Counted from the stretch's first letter, positions 1-5,347 are shown. The stretch is DNA of 7,207 nt from Thermoplasmata archaeon (GCA_021797225.1 JAKAAE010000083.1:1-7207), one strand, 5' to 3'. Translations and numbers: made by a program. The notes: generated from the sequence alone by a model not told the origin.

Positions 1-23
1 GTTCCAGTTTTTAATACTTCCAT
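1..23 (-). CDS. 5' end of a gene running off the left edge; possibly proteasome beta subunit
   Basis: An ATG on the minus strand at 23-21 opens a frame that runs out of the window after eight residues, MEVLKTGT (the last codon is AC-something, always Thr). It is preceded by a GAGGG Shine-Dalgarno-like motif at 29-33, five bases from the ATG, and by an AT-rich TATA-like stretch at 61-74, so the start is credible. The peptide resembles the short propeptide of archaeal proteasome beta subunits, which ends in Gly just before the catalytic Thr (Thermoplasma has a propeptide ending LETG followed by Thr). If so, autocleavage would occur between Gly7 and Thr8. This is an inference from eight residues only; the gene start is much better supported than the identity. 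Confidence 0.4.
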
Positions 24-28
24 ATAAT

Positions 29-74
29 CCCTCTAAACAATTATTATTTCTTAATAACAAATAATATATTTAAA
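29..74 (-). promoter_or_regulatory. Promoter and ribosome binding site of the left-edge gene
   Basis: On the minus strand a TTTAAATATATT-type box A lies at about 61-74 and a GAGGG Shine-Dalgarno-like motif at 29-33, five bases before the ATG at 23. Box-to-ATG spacing (about 47 bp) predicts a transcript with a leader of roughly 20 nt, long enough to carry the ribosome binding site. This contrasts with the leaderless arrangement of several other genes here. Confidence 0.4.
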
Positions 75-132
75 TTTTCTACATTACCTAATTAACCTTA
101 TGTTTATATATTTTGTTATTTAATTCAAGCAT

Positions 133-137
133 AAAAA
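133..137 (-). terminator. Oligo-T terminator after the antiporter gene
   Basis: On the minus strand a run of five T lies 24-28 bp beyond the antiporter stop codon, within a very AT-rich spacer. Archaeal RNA polymerase terminates at such T-runs without needing a hairpin. Assigned by position and composition only. Confidence 0.3.
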
Positions 138-160
138 TACCCCGATATGAAGAATTTAGA

Positions 161-1774
161 TCAGGATTTCTCAGTTTTATCTGATTCAAGTATACCTGAT
201 ATATGCTTCAGTATTTCTCTTTCCAGTATTGTACCCACGAATTTACCATTCTTGTCAACAACTGCGACTATTGGCGGATCAGATTCCCTGAATATGCTTA
301 TAAGATGGGTAGCTGGTGAATCGCACCTTACTTTAATCGCTGGAATGATTTTCCCCTCATACACAGAAAGTGTCCTCAGCTGATTGTGCCCCAGTGTGAC
401 CATATCACTTAACATCAATTCCCCCAGAACTCTCGATTTTGAATCTGTTACTATCACAGCGCGGGCATTCAGATCAGTGCACATTTTGAATGCCAGGCTG
501 ATAGGATTTTTGCTGTTTACAGATACGGACTGGAAAGAATTTGCAATATCGCATGCTTTCAGATTTTTGAACTCTGCATTGACCATCTCCCAGACATATT
601 TTGATTTCTTTGTTTGAACCACGGGAGCCTTTATGTTAAACATGAGAGGTATTACCAGGGTCAGCAAAGTAATCGCTATCATAATCACAGAATAATCGTA
701 CCTGCCAACCAGTGTAAGTCCAAGAGCCACTACAAGCAGTGCTGCATCTACACCGCCATTAACTGAGGTGCCCAGAGCATTCTTAATTGGATCAACATGT
801 ATGAACCTTGAAGATATCAAACCTGCAATGGGCTTGAATGCAAGGGCTATAAGGAATACAGCAATACCAAGTTCGAGTAATGTAAGATTGATTCTGACGA
901 AATAAAGCCCGAGCCCTATAAAGAAGAGAGGTTCAAAAAATCCATATGTCAGGGTAGAGACCTTTTCCGCGACCATCGGACGTTCCCCTATGAAATCACG
1001 GAGCATTATTCCTATAAACAGTGCAACTATAGCAGAGTTGAAACCGTACAGCTGGCCGATGAATCCAAGAAGAAGTACGAAGCCGACTATTACAGCTATT
1101 ACTGTTTCATGGGCTCTTGAACTGAAATCAATTTTTGCCAGGAGTCTTGTGAGAACGTATCTTGAAAATAGTATTATGGCCACCAGTGAAATAATGAGCT
1201 CTGCTGATATTTTTAGGAGAATATAGAATGTTATGGCCTTTCCATGAAGATCGCTGAGAAATGAAAACAGTATAACTGCAGATATTTCAATGGTAACAAC
1301 CTGCTGGAAAATCTTATTCCCTTCCCCGGTGTTATTTAGGCCGGTATCACTGAGAAGCCTTGTAAGCGGGCCTGCACTGCTCATACCGGTTACTATTCCA
1401 ACAACAAGTGCTATTATGAAGTTGTGGAATATATAAAAAACTACAAATGATATTAATCCAAATGGTAATATGAATTCCAATACCCCCATTATGATGTTTG
1501 ATGGCTTAAGCAATTTTTTTGTTTCTATGCCTTTAAATTCAAGTGCCCCTCCAGTGAATAGAAGGAAATTAATGCCCAGTGATATAAAAAGTGTGATATT
1601 AGGGAGTATTTTAATGAAGCCAAGTACGCCGGGCCCTATTATTATCCCTATGGCTATGGCTGCCACATAGGGAACCAGCCTTAATTTTTCAAATATTTCT
1701 TCCCCGAGTTTTGCAAGAAGCAAAAGGACTCCAAGAAATAGGAGCGCCAGCAGGGAGTCCGAAATTCCATACAT
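161..1774 (-). CDS. CPA2-type cation:proton antiporter with C-terminal CBS domain pair
   Basis: Integral membrane protein of 537 residues expected to exchange Na+ or K+ for protons across the cytoplasmic membrane. Residues 1-380 are almost continuous hydrophobic segments (about 12-13 helices) in the Kef/NapA-like layout: IIIGPGVLGF near 44-53, FTGGALEF at 73-80, the TM4 segment TGMSSAGPLTRLL at 129-141, FEPLFFIGLGL at 280-290, a TM10-type Lys at 314 in FKPIAG, and SVNGGVDAALLVVALGL at 337-353. Residues about 393-530 form two CBS motifs (AVIVTD...LGELMLSDMV and PIVAVVD...FVGTILEREIL), which in other proteins bind adenine nucleotides and could gate transport. At the TM5 position where family members carry Asp-Asp, Asn-Asp or Gln-Asp, this protein reads T161-I162-E163, so the ion-binding acid would be a Glu. 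The start fits a TATA box 18-27 bp upstream (leaderless). Single gene, no operon partner. The transported ion cannot be read from sequence. Confidence 0.88.
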   Translation of the reverse strand: MYGISDSLLALLFLGVLLLLAKLGEEIFEKLRLVPYVAAIAIGIIIGPGVLGFIKILPNITLFISLGINFLLFTGGALEFKGIETKKLLKPSNIIMGVLEFILPFGLISFVVFYIFHNFIIALVVGIVTGMSSAGPLTRLLSDTGLNNTGEGNKIFQQVVTIEISAVILFSFLSDLHGKAITFYILLKISAELIISLVAIILFSRYVLTRLLAKIDFSSRAHETVIAVIVGFVLLLGFIGQLYGFNSAIVALFIGIMLRDFIGERPMVAEKVSTLTYGFFEPLFFIGLGLYFVRINLTLLELGIAVFLIALAFKPIAGLISSRFIHVDPIKNALGTSVNGGVDAALLVVALGLTLVGRYDYSVIMIAITLLTLVIPLMFNIKAPVVQTKKSKYVWEMVNAEFKNLKACDIANSFQSVSVNSKNPISLAFKMCTDLNARAVIVTDSKSRVLGELMLSDMVTLGHNQLRTLSVYEGKIIPAIKVRCDSPATHLISIFRESDPPIVAVVDKNGKFVGTILEREILKHISGILESDKTEKS

Positions 1775-1791
1775 TATGTTATAATACGTGG

Positions 1792-1801
1792 TATATATAT
1801 A
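1792..1801 (-). promoter_or_regulatory. TATA box of the antiporter gene (leaderless)
   Basis: A TATATATA core on the minus strand ends 18 bp upstream of the antiporter ATG at 1774. With archaeal box A placed about 25 bp before the transcription start, transcription would begin at or within a few bases of the ATG. No Shine-Dalgarno motif is seen in front of the start, which agrees with a leaderless mRNA. Confidence 0.5.
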
Positions 1802-1881
1802 ATATTTTTGTCAAAAATTCGTTATTTTTGAATGATTAATTAATATAATCTAGAATTTTGCAAATATTAATATCATATAAT

Positions 1882-1886
1882 AAAAA
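1882..1886 (-). terminator. Oligo-T terminator of tRNA-Tyr
   Basis: Five T on the minus strand begin two bases past the last base of the tRNA-Tyr acceptor stem, followed by more AT-rich sequence. This is the usual form of an archaeal tRNA transcript end. Confidence 0.45.
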
Positions 1887-1887
1887 T

Positions 1888-1986
1888 CCCGGCTTCCGGA
1901 TTCGAACCAGAGACCTATGGATAACTGCGTTTTCTGGCAGTAGTTCACTCTACAGTCCATCGCTCTACCAACTGAGCTAAGCCGGG
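1888..1986 (-). tRNA. tRNA-Tyr (anticodon GUA) with a 27-nt intron
   Basis: The exons fold into a complete 72-nt cloverleaf: acceptor CCCGGCT/AGCCGGG, D stem GCTC/GAGC, anticodon stem ATGGA/TCCAT, T arm TCTGG-TTCGAAT-CCGGA. The C1-G72 pair is the archaeal tRNA-Tyr identity signature and the anticodon is GTA. CCA is not encoded. An intron interrupts the loop between positions 37 and 38 (genomic 1949-1923). It is bounded by a bulge-helix-bulge: the loop bases CTGT pair with GCAG (one G-U pair), and each junction lies in a 3-nt bulge (AG/A and TT/A). The archaeal tRNA splicing endonuclease should cut there. A TATA box sits 23-30 bp upstream and a T-run just downstream, so it is transcribed alone. 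Confidence 0.97.
1923..1949 (-). other. tRNA-Tyr intron (canonical 37/38 position)
   Basis: This 27-nt insertion separates anticodon-loop base G37 from A38. Removing it restores a 7-nt loop CTGTAGA. The splice sites fall in 3-nt bulges on either side of a 4-bp central helix. It is far too short to encode a homing endonuclease, so it is a simple endonuclease-excised intron. Confidence 0.9.
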
Positions 1987-2008
1987 TAACGGATAATTCT
2001 TACAACGG

Positions 2009-2016
2009 ATATAAAT
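2009..2016 (-). promoter_or_regulatory. TATA box of tRNA-Tyr
   Basis: An ATTTATAT box on the minus strand lies 23-30 bp upstream of the first base of the mature tRNA. That is the standard archaeal spacing for a transcript starting at or a few bases before the tRNA 5' end. Confidence 0.55.
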
Positions 2017-2075
2017 TTTAACATTTTTGCCGTAATATCAATATAGACAGGATATTTGTATATATAAAACCAATT

Positions 2076-2349
2076 AGTAATTTTCAGGAAAAAATTACAG
2101 TTCAAATGGCCATAGACAAATAAACGGCTAATGAATATGGAATATCCGGAAACAGCCATTATTAAGATTCCTGATTCCTCAACAATGGATACCAGATATC
2201 CCGGTCCATAATCCTTTGAGTCTATAAAATCTGAGTGTATACTTTTATGGAAAATGAAATATCATTGCAACAGTAAATAAAGATTCATTGAGAGAGGCAA
2301 TCAGGTTTTATACAATTAAGAGTTTTCCGCTGTATACCGGTACAAACAT
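2076..2349 (-). pseudogene. Possible decayed gene, unrecognised
   Basis: On the minus strand an ATG at 2349 opens MFVPVYSGKLLIV, then an in-frame TAA. The same frame continues as NLIASLNESLFTVAMIFHF to another stop. A +1 shift near 2250 then gives a coding-like stretch that includes SDFIDSKDYGPGYLVSIVEE and SGILIMAVSGYS, trailing into AT-rich sequence. Codon choice in these pieces resembles that of the real genes nearby, and the pieces join into one plausible product of about 90 residues if one stop and one frameshift are ignored. I do not recognise the family. Chance reading frames in AT-rich spacer DNA are the main alternative; the left end is arbitrary. Confidence 0.25.
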
Positions 2350-2400
2350 TGCAGGTTGCCTACAATCCTAGAATTTCCCAATAGTGTGATACTAAACTTT

Positions 2401-2435
2401 GTTATATCTATAACACCGGAAGAGGAATTTATAAC
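2401..2435 (+). promoter_or_regulatory. DNA ligase promoter with an upstream palindrome
   Basis: A TTTATAAC box A at 2428-2435, preceded by a purine-rich AGAGGAA that could serve as BRE, lies 34-41 bp upstream of the ligase ATG and predicts a leader of only about 10-15 nt. No Shine-Dalgarno motif is seen before the ATG. A perfect 6-bp inverted repeat GTTATA-TC-TATAAC at 2401-2414 lies just upstream, and its TATAAC half is repeated inside the box at 2430-2435. It could be an operator or merely AT-rich chance. Confidence 0.4.
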
Positions 2436-2468
2436 AAAATATTATAATCAACTTTAATATTATTATTC

Positions 2469-4217
2469 ATGCTATTTTCTGATGTCAGTAAAAAATTCAT
2501 GGAAATGGAAACCACCACAAAAAGGCTGGAGTTAACATCCATTCTTGGTTCTCTTCTGAGTGATTCGAACGGCGATTTAAAGGAACTGGTTTATTTAATT
2601 CAGGGAAAACTCGCACCGGACTATGAGGGCATAGAATTTGGCATTTCTGCCAAATTAATAGTAAAATCACTGGCTGTTGCATCCGGGCAGAGTGAAGAGG
2701 AAGTTAATAAGATCTTTATTAAAAATGGAGATCTTGGAACGACAGCAGCAGAATTAAGAGAAAACGTCAAGCAGGCTCCACTAATAAGCGAGGAGCTCAC
2801 ACTTCATTACGTTTATACAAAATTACTGGAACTGGCAAACTCATCGGGGCACGGAAGTGTAAAGGGGAAGACAGATATATATTCTGACCTGTTTATGAAC
2901 TCTAAACCTGATGATATTAAATATATTACCAGAATAATAATGGGAAAGCTAAGGCTCGGGGTTGCGGATTCTACAATTCTTGACTCTCTTGTCAATGCAT
3001 TTTCAGAAAAAAAATATGCAGATATTATAGATACAGCATATAATTTCCATCCTGATATAGGACTTATAGCCACATTACTACAGAAAAATGATATAAAAAC
3101 TATAGAGAATACAGGTCCAGAACCACTTATTCCCTTCAAAGTAATGCTTGCTGAACGTTTAAAATCAATCGATGACATAAGGGAAAAAATGAACCATATG
3201 GCGGCATATGAATATAAATATGATGGTCTGAGAACGGAATTGCATAAAAAGGGGGATAAAATCAAAATATTTTCCAGGGGCCTCGAGGAAACAACTGAGA
3301 ATTTCCCAGACATAGTTTCAAATTTCAAAAAAAATTTCAATTTTGATTCTATAATTATAGACGGAGAATCTGTGCCGTATAACCCTGAAACAGGCGAGCT
3401 ATTTCCGTTTCAGATGGTCTCCAAACGCCGTGGAAGAAAATATCAGCTAGATGAAAAATCCCTGGAGATACCTCTTGTTATGTTTATCTTTGATATACTG
3501 GAACTCAATGGAAGATCACTGGTGAATACACCTTATCAGGAAAGAAGAAGGATTCTGGAGGAAAATTTCAAGGACAATGAATATTTCAGGCTGGCAACTA
3601 GATTAGTATCTGATGACAGTGAAGAAATAAATAAATTTTTTGAAAAAAGCATAGAGGATGGCTGTGAGGGTGTTGTGGCAAAAAATACATCCAGCGAATC
3701 CGTTTACCGTGCCGGTGCTAGGGGATGGCTGTGGATCAAATTCAAAAGAGATTACCAGAAGGAACTTGCAGATTCCATGGATCTTGTTGTAATCGGGGGG
3801 TTCAACGGCCATGGAAGACGGGCAGGTGCATACGGAGCGCTCCTCATGGCATCCTATAACGAAGAAACACAGGAATTCGAGTCATTCACAAAACTGGGAA
3901 CAGGATTCACGGATGATGTTCTTTTTTCCCTGCCAAAAATGTTCTCTGAATTGAAGGAAGACCATAAACCGGCCATGGTTAATTCAAAGATGATACCGGA
4001 TGTATGGTTCTATCCAGAAATAGTAATGGAAATACAGGGTGCTGAAATCACTGTTAGCCCGATACACACCTGTGCTTACGGTAAAATTGAGAAAGATTCT
4101 GGCCTGGCTTTAAGATTTCCCCGGCTTGTTAAAATCCGTGATGATAAAAAAGCTGATGATGCCACAACCACAAATGAAATTATAGAACTTTATAAAATGC
4201 AGAAAAAAACTAAATAA
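2469..4217 (+). CDS. lig: ATP-dependent DNA ligase
   Basis: Seals nicks in duplex DNA during Okazaki fragment joining and repair, through an enzyme-AMP intermediate on an active-site Lys. The 582 residues match the usual length of archaeal replicative ligases. Residues 1 to about 225 form the helical DNA-binding domain, with [17 protein letters not shown] at 42-58 and [14 protein letters not shown] at 161-174. The adenylation domain carries motif I KYDG with nucleophile K250, the SRG of motif Ia at 269-271, motif III IDGES at 297-301, motif IIIa FDILELNG at 341-348, motif IV EGVVAK at 400-405 and motif V WIKFKRDY at 422-429. The C-terminal OB fold ends with the motif VI region [12 protein letters not shown] at 549-560. 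All key residues are present. The ATG at 2469 is the natural start given the promoter spacing. It converges with ssb, 15 bp apart. No clear PCNA-binding box was found. Confidence 0.97.
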   Translation: MLFSDVSKKFMEMETTTKRLELTSILGSLLSDSNGDLKELVYLIQGKLAPDYEGIEFGISAKLIVKSLAVASGQSEEEVNKIFIKNGDLGTTAAELRENVKQAPLISEELTLHYVYTKLLELANSSGHGSVKGKTDIYSDLFMNSKPDDIKYITRIIMGKLRLGVADSTILDSLVNAFSEKKYADIIDTAYNFHPDIGLIATLLQKNDIKTIENTGPEPLIPFKVMLAERLKSIDDIREKMNHMAAYEYKYDGLRTELHKKGDKIKIFSRGLEETTENFPDIVSNFKKNFNFDSIIIDGESVPYNPETGELFPFQMVSKRRGRKYQLDEKSLEIPLVMFIFDILELNGRSLVNTPYQERRRILEENFKDNEYFRLATRLVSDDSEEINKFFEKSIEDGCEGVVAKNTSSESVYRAGARGWLWIKFKRDYQKELADSMDLVVIGGFNGHGRRAGAYGALLMASYNEETQEFESFTKLGTGFTDDVLFSLPKMFSELKEDHKPAMVNSKMIPDVWFYPEIVMEIQGAEITVSPIHTCAYGKIEKDSGLALRFPRLVKIRDDKKADDATTTNEIIELYKMQKKTK

Positions 4218-4220
4218 AAT

Positions 4221-4244
4221 AATGAAGAGTTCTTACTCTTCGTT
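4221..4244 (-). terminator. Hairpin in the ligase/ssb convergent junction, likely ssb terminator
   Basis: A perfect 7-bp inverted repeat GAAGAGT-TCTT-ACTCTTC at 4224-4241 extends to 10 bp with one G-T pair. It covers the ssb stop codon (4233-4235). On the minus strand it is followed by ATTATTTTATTTAG and a run of seven T, as expected of a transcript end for ssb. On the plus strand no T-run follows, so it is less likely to terminate ligase transcription. Confidence 0.4.
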
Positions 4245-4715
4245 GTCATCATTTCTGTTATAACTGCTTCTTCTGTTATTGTTTCCATATCCACGGTTTC
4301 CGTTTCCACGTTCGCCATTTCCACGGTTTCCACCATATCTGTTGTTATAATTGTTGTACTGGTATTCGTATTCCTTTTCGCTCATATCCAGTTCTTCGTT
4401 TGGCTCTATCTCCTCTTCTGACTCTGCCATTGAACCATATTTTCCTACGTTCAATCTCATATGCCCTCTGAGAAGTGAAATGTAACCGTTATCGATTTTA
4501 AGATTTTCTCCGTCTCTTATATCCTTTGTCTGATCATCCCAGAGTGTAAGGGTAATTTTGCCGGTATCATCAGCTACAACAACTTCGCTGACTGATTTGT
4601 CTTCTCCAAATCTGGTTTTTATCTCTTTTGGCTCTCCTAATACTACTACCTTTCCTACCACGTTAACACGTCTTGAGGAAGGTGTCAAATCCTTAATTTT
4701 GGTTATTTCGTCCAT
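4233..4715 (-). CDS. ssb: Single-stranded DNA-binding protein, single OB fold with Gly/Asn/Arg-rich tail
   Basis: Binds single-stranded DNA exposed during replication and repair. Residues 1 to about 95 form one OB fold of the RPA/crenarchaeal SSB type: VNVVGKVVVLGEP at 17-29, SEVVVADDTGKITLTLWDD at 43-61, then GENLKIDNGYISLLRGHMRLN at 69-89. An acidic linker follows (about 98-118), then a disordered Tyr/Asn/Gly/Arg-rich region (118-155) and an acidic tip DDNEE. The architecture closely matches Sulfolobus SSB (about 150 residues, one OB, Gly/Arg-rich tail, acidic end) rather than multi-OB RPA. The tail probably recruits partner proteins. The start is supported by AGGAAGT at 4722-4728, six bases before the ATG. 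Transcribed from its own promoter and convergent with the ligase gene; the proximity fits a replication/repair role. Confidence 0.93.
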   Translation of the reverse strand: MDEITKIKDLTPSSRRVNVVGKVVVLGEPKEIKTRFGEDKSVSEVVVADDTGKITLTLWDDQTKDIRDGENLKIDNGYISLLRGHMRLNVGKYGSMAESEEEIEPNEELDMSEKEYEYQYNNYNNRYGGNRGNGERGNGNRGYGNNNRRSSYNRNDDNEE

Positions 4716-4721
4716 ATTATT

Positions 4722-4770
4722 ACTTCCTTTAATCCTTTCGGACTTATAATAATATTTAAGCTGTATTTAA
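4722..4770 (-). promoter_or_regulatory. ssb promoter and ribosome binding site
   Basis: On the minus strand AGGAAGT (4722-4728) is a one-mismatch Shine-Dalgarno motif six bases before the ssb ATG. Two box A candidates are present, CTTAAATATT at 4752-4761 and TTTAAATA at 4763-4770, giving leaders of roughly 15-25 nt. Unlike several other genes in the window, ssb has a real leader with a good ribosome binding site, consistent with high expression. Confidence 0.45.
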
Positions 4771-4848
4771 ACATGCGCATTTGCCATCCCCGTGCCTATA
4801 ATTTAGGTTTTCCATCATGGAGATGTAATGCCGCAGTTGAATGGATCT

Positions 4849-4892
4849 TGTCAATATTTCAATCGCCCCCGGTACAATTAAAAATATTGACA
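4849..4892. repeat. Perfect 11-bp inverted repeat inside the integrase remnant
   Basis: TGTCAATATTT at 4849-4859 and AAATATTGACA at 4882-4892 are exact reverse complements separated by 22 bases. They lie in the part of the integrase remnant where box II is degraded. A role as operator, RNA hairpin or scar of an insertion is possible; none can be chosen from sequence. Confidence 0.5.
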
Positions 4893-5045
4893 GAGATATT
4901 CGGAGGGTTCAAACCTATCTAGAGCACCGTCCATTGAGATCGACCCAGAGGCATGCCCATTTATCAAATTCTGAGGTGGCAAAAGATGTGAAAATAAAGC
5001 TTAAAGAGCGTTTTCGGGAGGTGAAAGGTTTGAATAAAAAGGTTC

Positions 5046-5051
5046 AAAAAA
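5046..5051 (-). terminator. Oligo-T terminator of the tRNA pair
   Basis: Six T on the minus strand occur 27-32 bp past the end of the CAU tRNA, with a second T5 run a few bases further on (5036-5040). They are the best candidates for the transcript end of the Asn-CAU tRNA unit. The run falls inside the antisense integrase remnant. Confidence 0.35.
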
Positions 5052-5077
5052 TACCAGAACCCATACATATACTCAGT

Positions 5078-5150
5078 GGGGCTGGCCGGGTTTGAACCGA
5101 CGACCACCTGGTTATGAGCCAGGCGCTCTACCTAGCTGAGCTACAACCCC
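5078..5150 (-). tRNA. tRNA with CAU anticodon (elongator Met or Ile2)
   Basis: A full 73-nt cloverleaf: acceptor GGGGTTG/CAGCCCC with one G-U pair, D arm GCTC-AGCTAGGTA-GAGC, anticodon arm CCTGG-CTCATAA-CCAGG, T arm GTCGG-TTCAAAC-CCGGC, discriminator A, no encoded CCA. It lacks the A1-U72 pair and the GGG/CCC anticodon stem of archaeal initiators, so it is not the initiator. A CAU anticodon can also belong to tRNA-Ile2, whose C34 is modified to agmatidine by TiaS; the sequence alone does not let me separate the two. It lies 4 bp downstream of tRNA-Asn and is probably cotranscribed. Its 3' half is overlapped by the integrase remnant on the other strand and is the probable former attachment site. 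Confidence 0.95.
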
Positions 5151-5154
5151 ATGC

Positions 5155-5226
5155 GCCGTCAGTCGGGCTTGAACCGACGACCGCTCGGTTAACAGCCGAG
5201 TGCTCTACCAACTGAGCTATGGCGGC
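5155..5226 (-). tRNA. tRNA-Asn (anticodon GUU)
   Basis: A 72-nt cloverleaf with D arm GCTC-AGTTGGTA-GAGC, anticodon arm CTCGG-CTGTTAA-CCGAG, T arm GTCGG-TTCAAGC-CCGAC and discriminator G, as usual for tRNA-Asn. The acceptor strands GCCGCCA and TGACGGC pair at six of seven positions; position 5-68 is a C-A mismatch (bases 5222 and 5159). Everything else is canonical, so the gene is likely functional. It is the first gene of a two-tRNA unit, with its own TATA box upstream and the CAU tRNA 4 bp downstream. Confidence 0.95.
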
Positions 5227-5250
5227 TTAGTACGGTTATTGCATTTTTGC

Positions 5251-5262
5251 TTTTAATATTTT
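5251..5262 (-). promoter_or_regulatory. TATA box of the tRNA-Asn / CAU tRNA unit
   Basis: The minus strand reads AAAATATTAAAA, an AT-only block, 25-36 bp upstream of the first base of tRNA-Asn, within otherwise mixed sequence. The spacing suits an archaeal box A for the tRNA pair. The rest of the spacer 5227-5347 shows nothing else. Confidence 0.45.
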
Positions 5263-5347
5263 GCCTCCATGCGGCATTATTCACAGCAACATGCGTATCT
5301 TATGCAATACAAATTAAGATAAATATTTTATGATTTTAACTACTGTA

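Larger units (their letters stand above)
1987..2468. other. Gene-poor stretch between tRNA-Tyr and DNA ligase
   Basis: Apart from the tRNA-Tyr promoter at the left and the ligase promoter at the right, no intact gene is seen in these 482 bp. The only other item is the weak, broken minus-strand reading described separately, which may be a decayed gene. A small frame that starts at 2159 and runs into the tRNA gene is not believable as an intact gene. Confidence 0.6.
4841..5095 (+). pseudogene. Decayed C-terminal remnant of a tyrosine recombinase (integrase) abutting the CAU tRNA
   Basis: An 84-codon frame whose middle, DIRRVQTYLEHRPLRSTQRH followed by AHLS (residues 19-42), aligns with the hallmark end of XerA/phage-type integrases, in which a Leu-Gly-His motif precedes a Thr-Thr-Gln-x-Tyr-x-His-Leu segment. 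The Tyr nucleophile is replaced by His38 (CAT at 4952-4954, one transition from TAT) and LGH has become LEH. Just upstream, IAPGTIKN at 8-15 looks like an eroded box II (normally ISPHTLRH), followed by a deletion of the usual dozen or so residues. No N-terminal domain or box I is found in 4716-4840. The C-terminus is Lys-rich (KIKLKERFREVKGLNKKVQK) and the stop lies 18 bp inside the tRNA gene, as for archaeal integrases next to their attachment site. Surely not an active recombinase; whether it is translated is unknown. Confidence 0.65.

Noticed and set aside
1977..2159. Minus-strand frame of 60 residues entering the tRNA-Tyr gene
   Set aside because: It runs through the tRNA-Tyr promoter and into the tRNA itself and its second half is AT-rich noise. 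Only its beginning is counted, within the possible decayed gene.
2813..3340. 175-residue minus-strand frame opposite the ligase
   Set aside because: It lies entirely within the ligase coding sequence, antisense to the highly conserved DNA-binding and motif I regions. It is a codon shadow with no promoter or family likeness.
4906..4915. GGTTCAAACC resembling a tRNA T-loop, a possible second attachment copy
   Set aside because: It is only 10 bases, with no matching stem or acceptor half, and it encodes Val-Gln-Thr of the recombinase motif. It is a coincidence of codons.
4716..5077. A structured RNA such as RNase P or SRP RNA in the ssb/tRNA spacer
   Set aside because: I looked on both strands for the conserved cores of RNase P and SRP RNA and for box C/D pairs and found none. 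The integrase remnant accounts for most of the stretch.
5088..5190. Near-identical segments TGAACCGACGACC in the two adjacent tRNAs, as a possible direct repeat
   Set aside because: The similarity covers the T loop and variable loop, where tRNAs are naturally alike, and does not extend into the stems.
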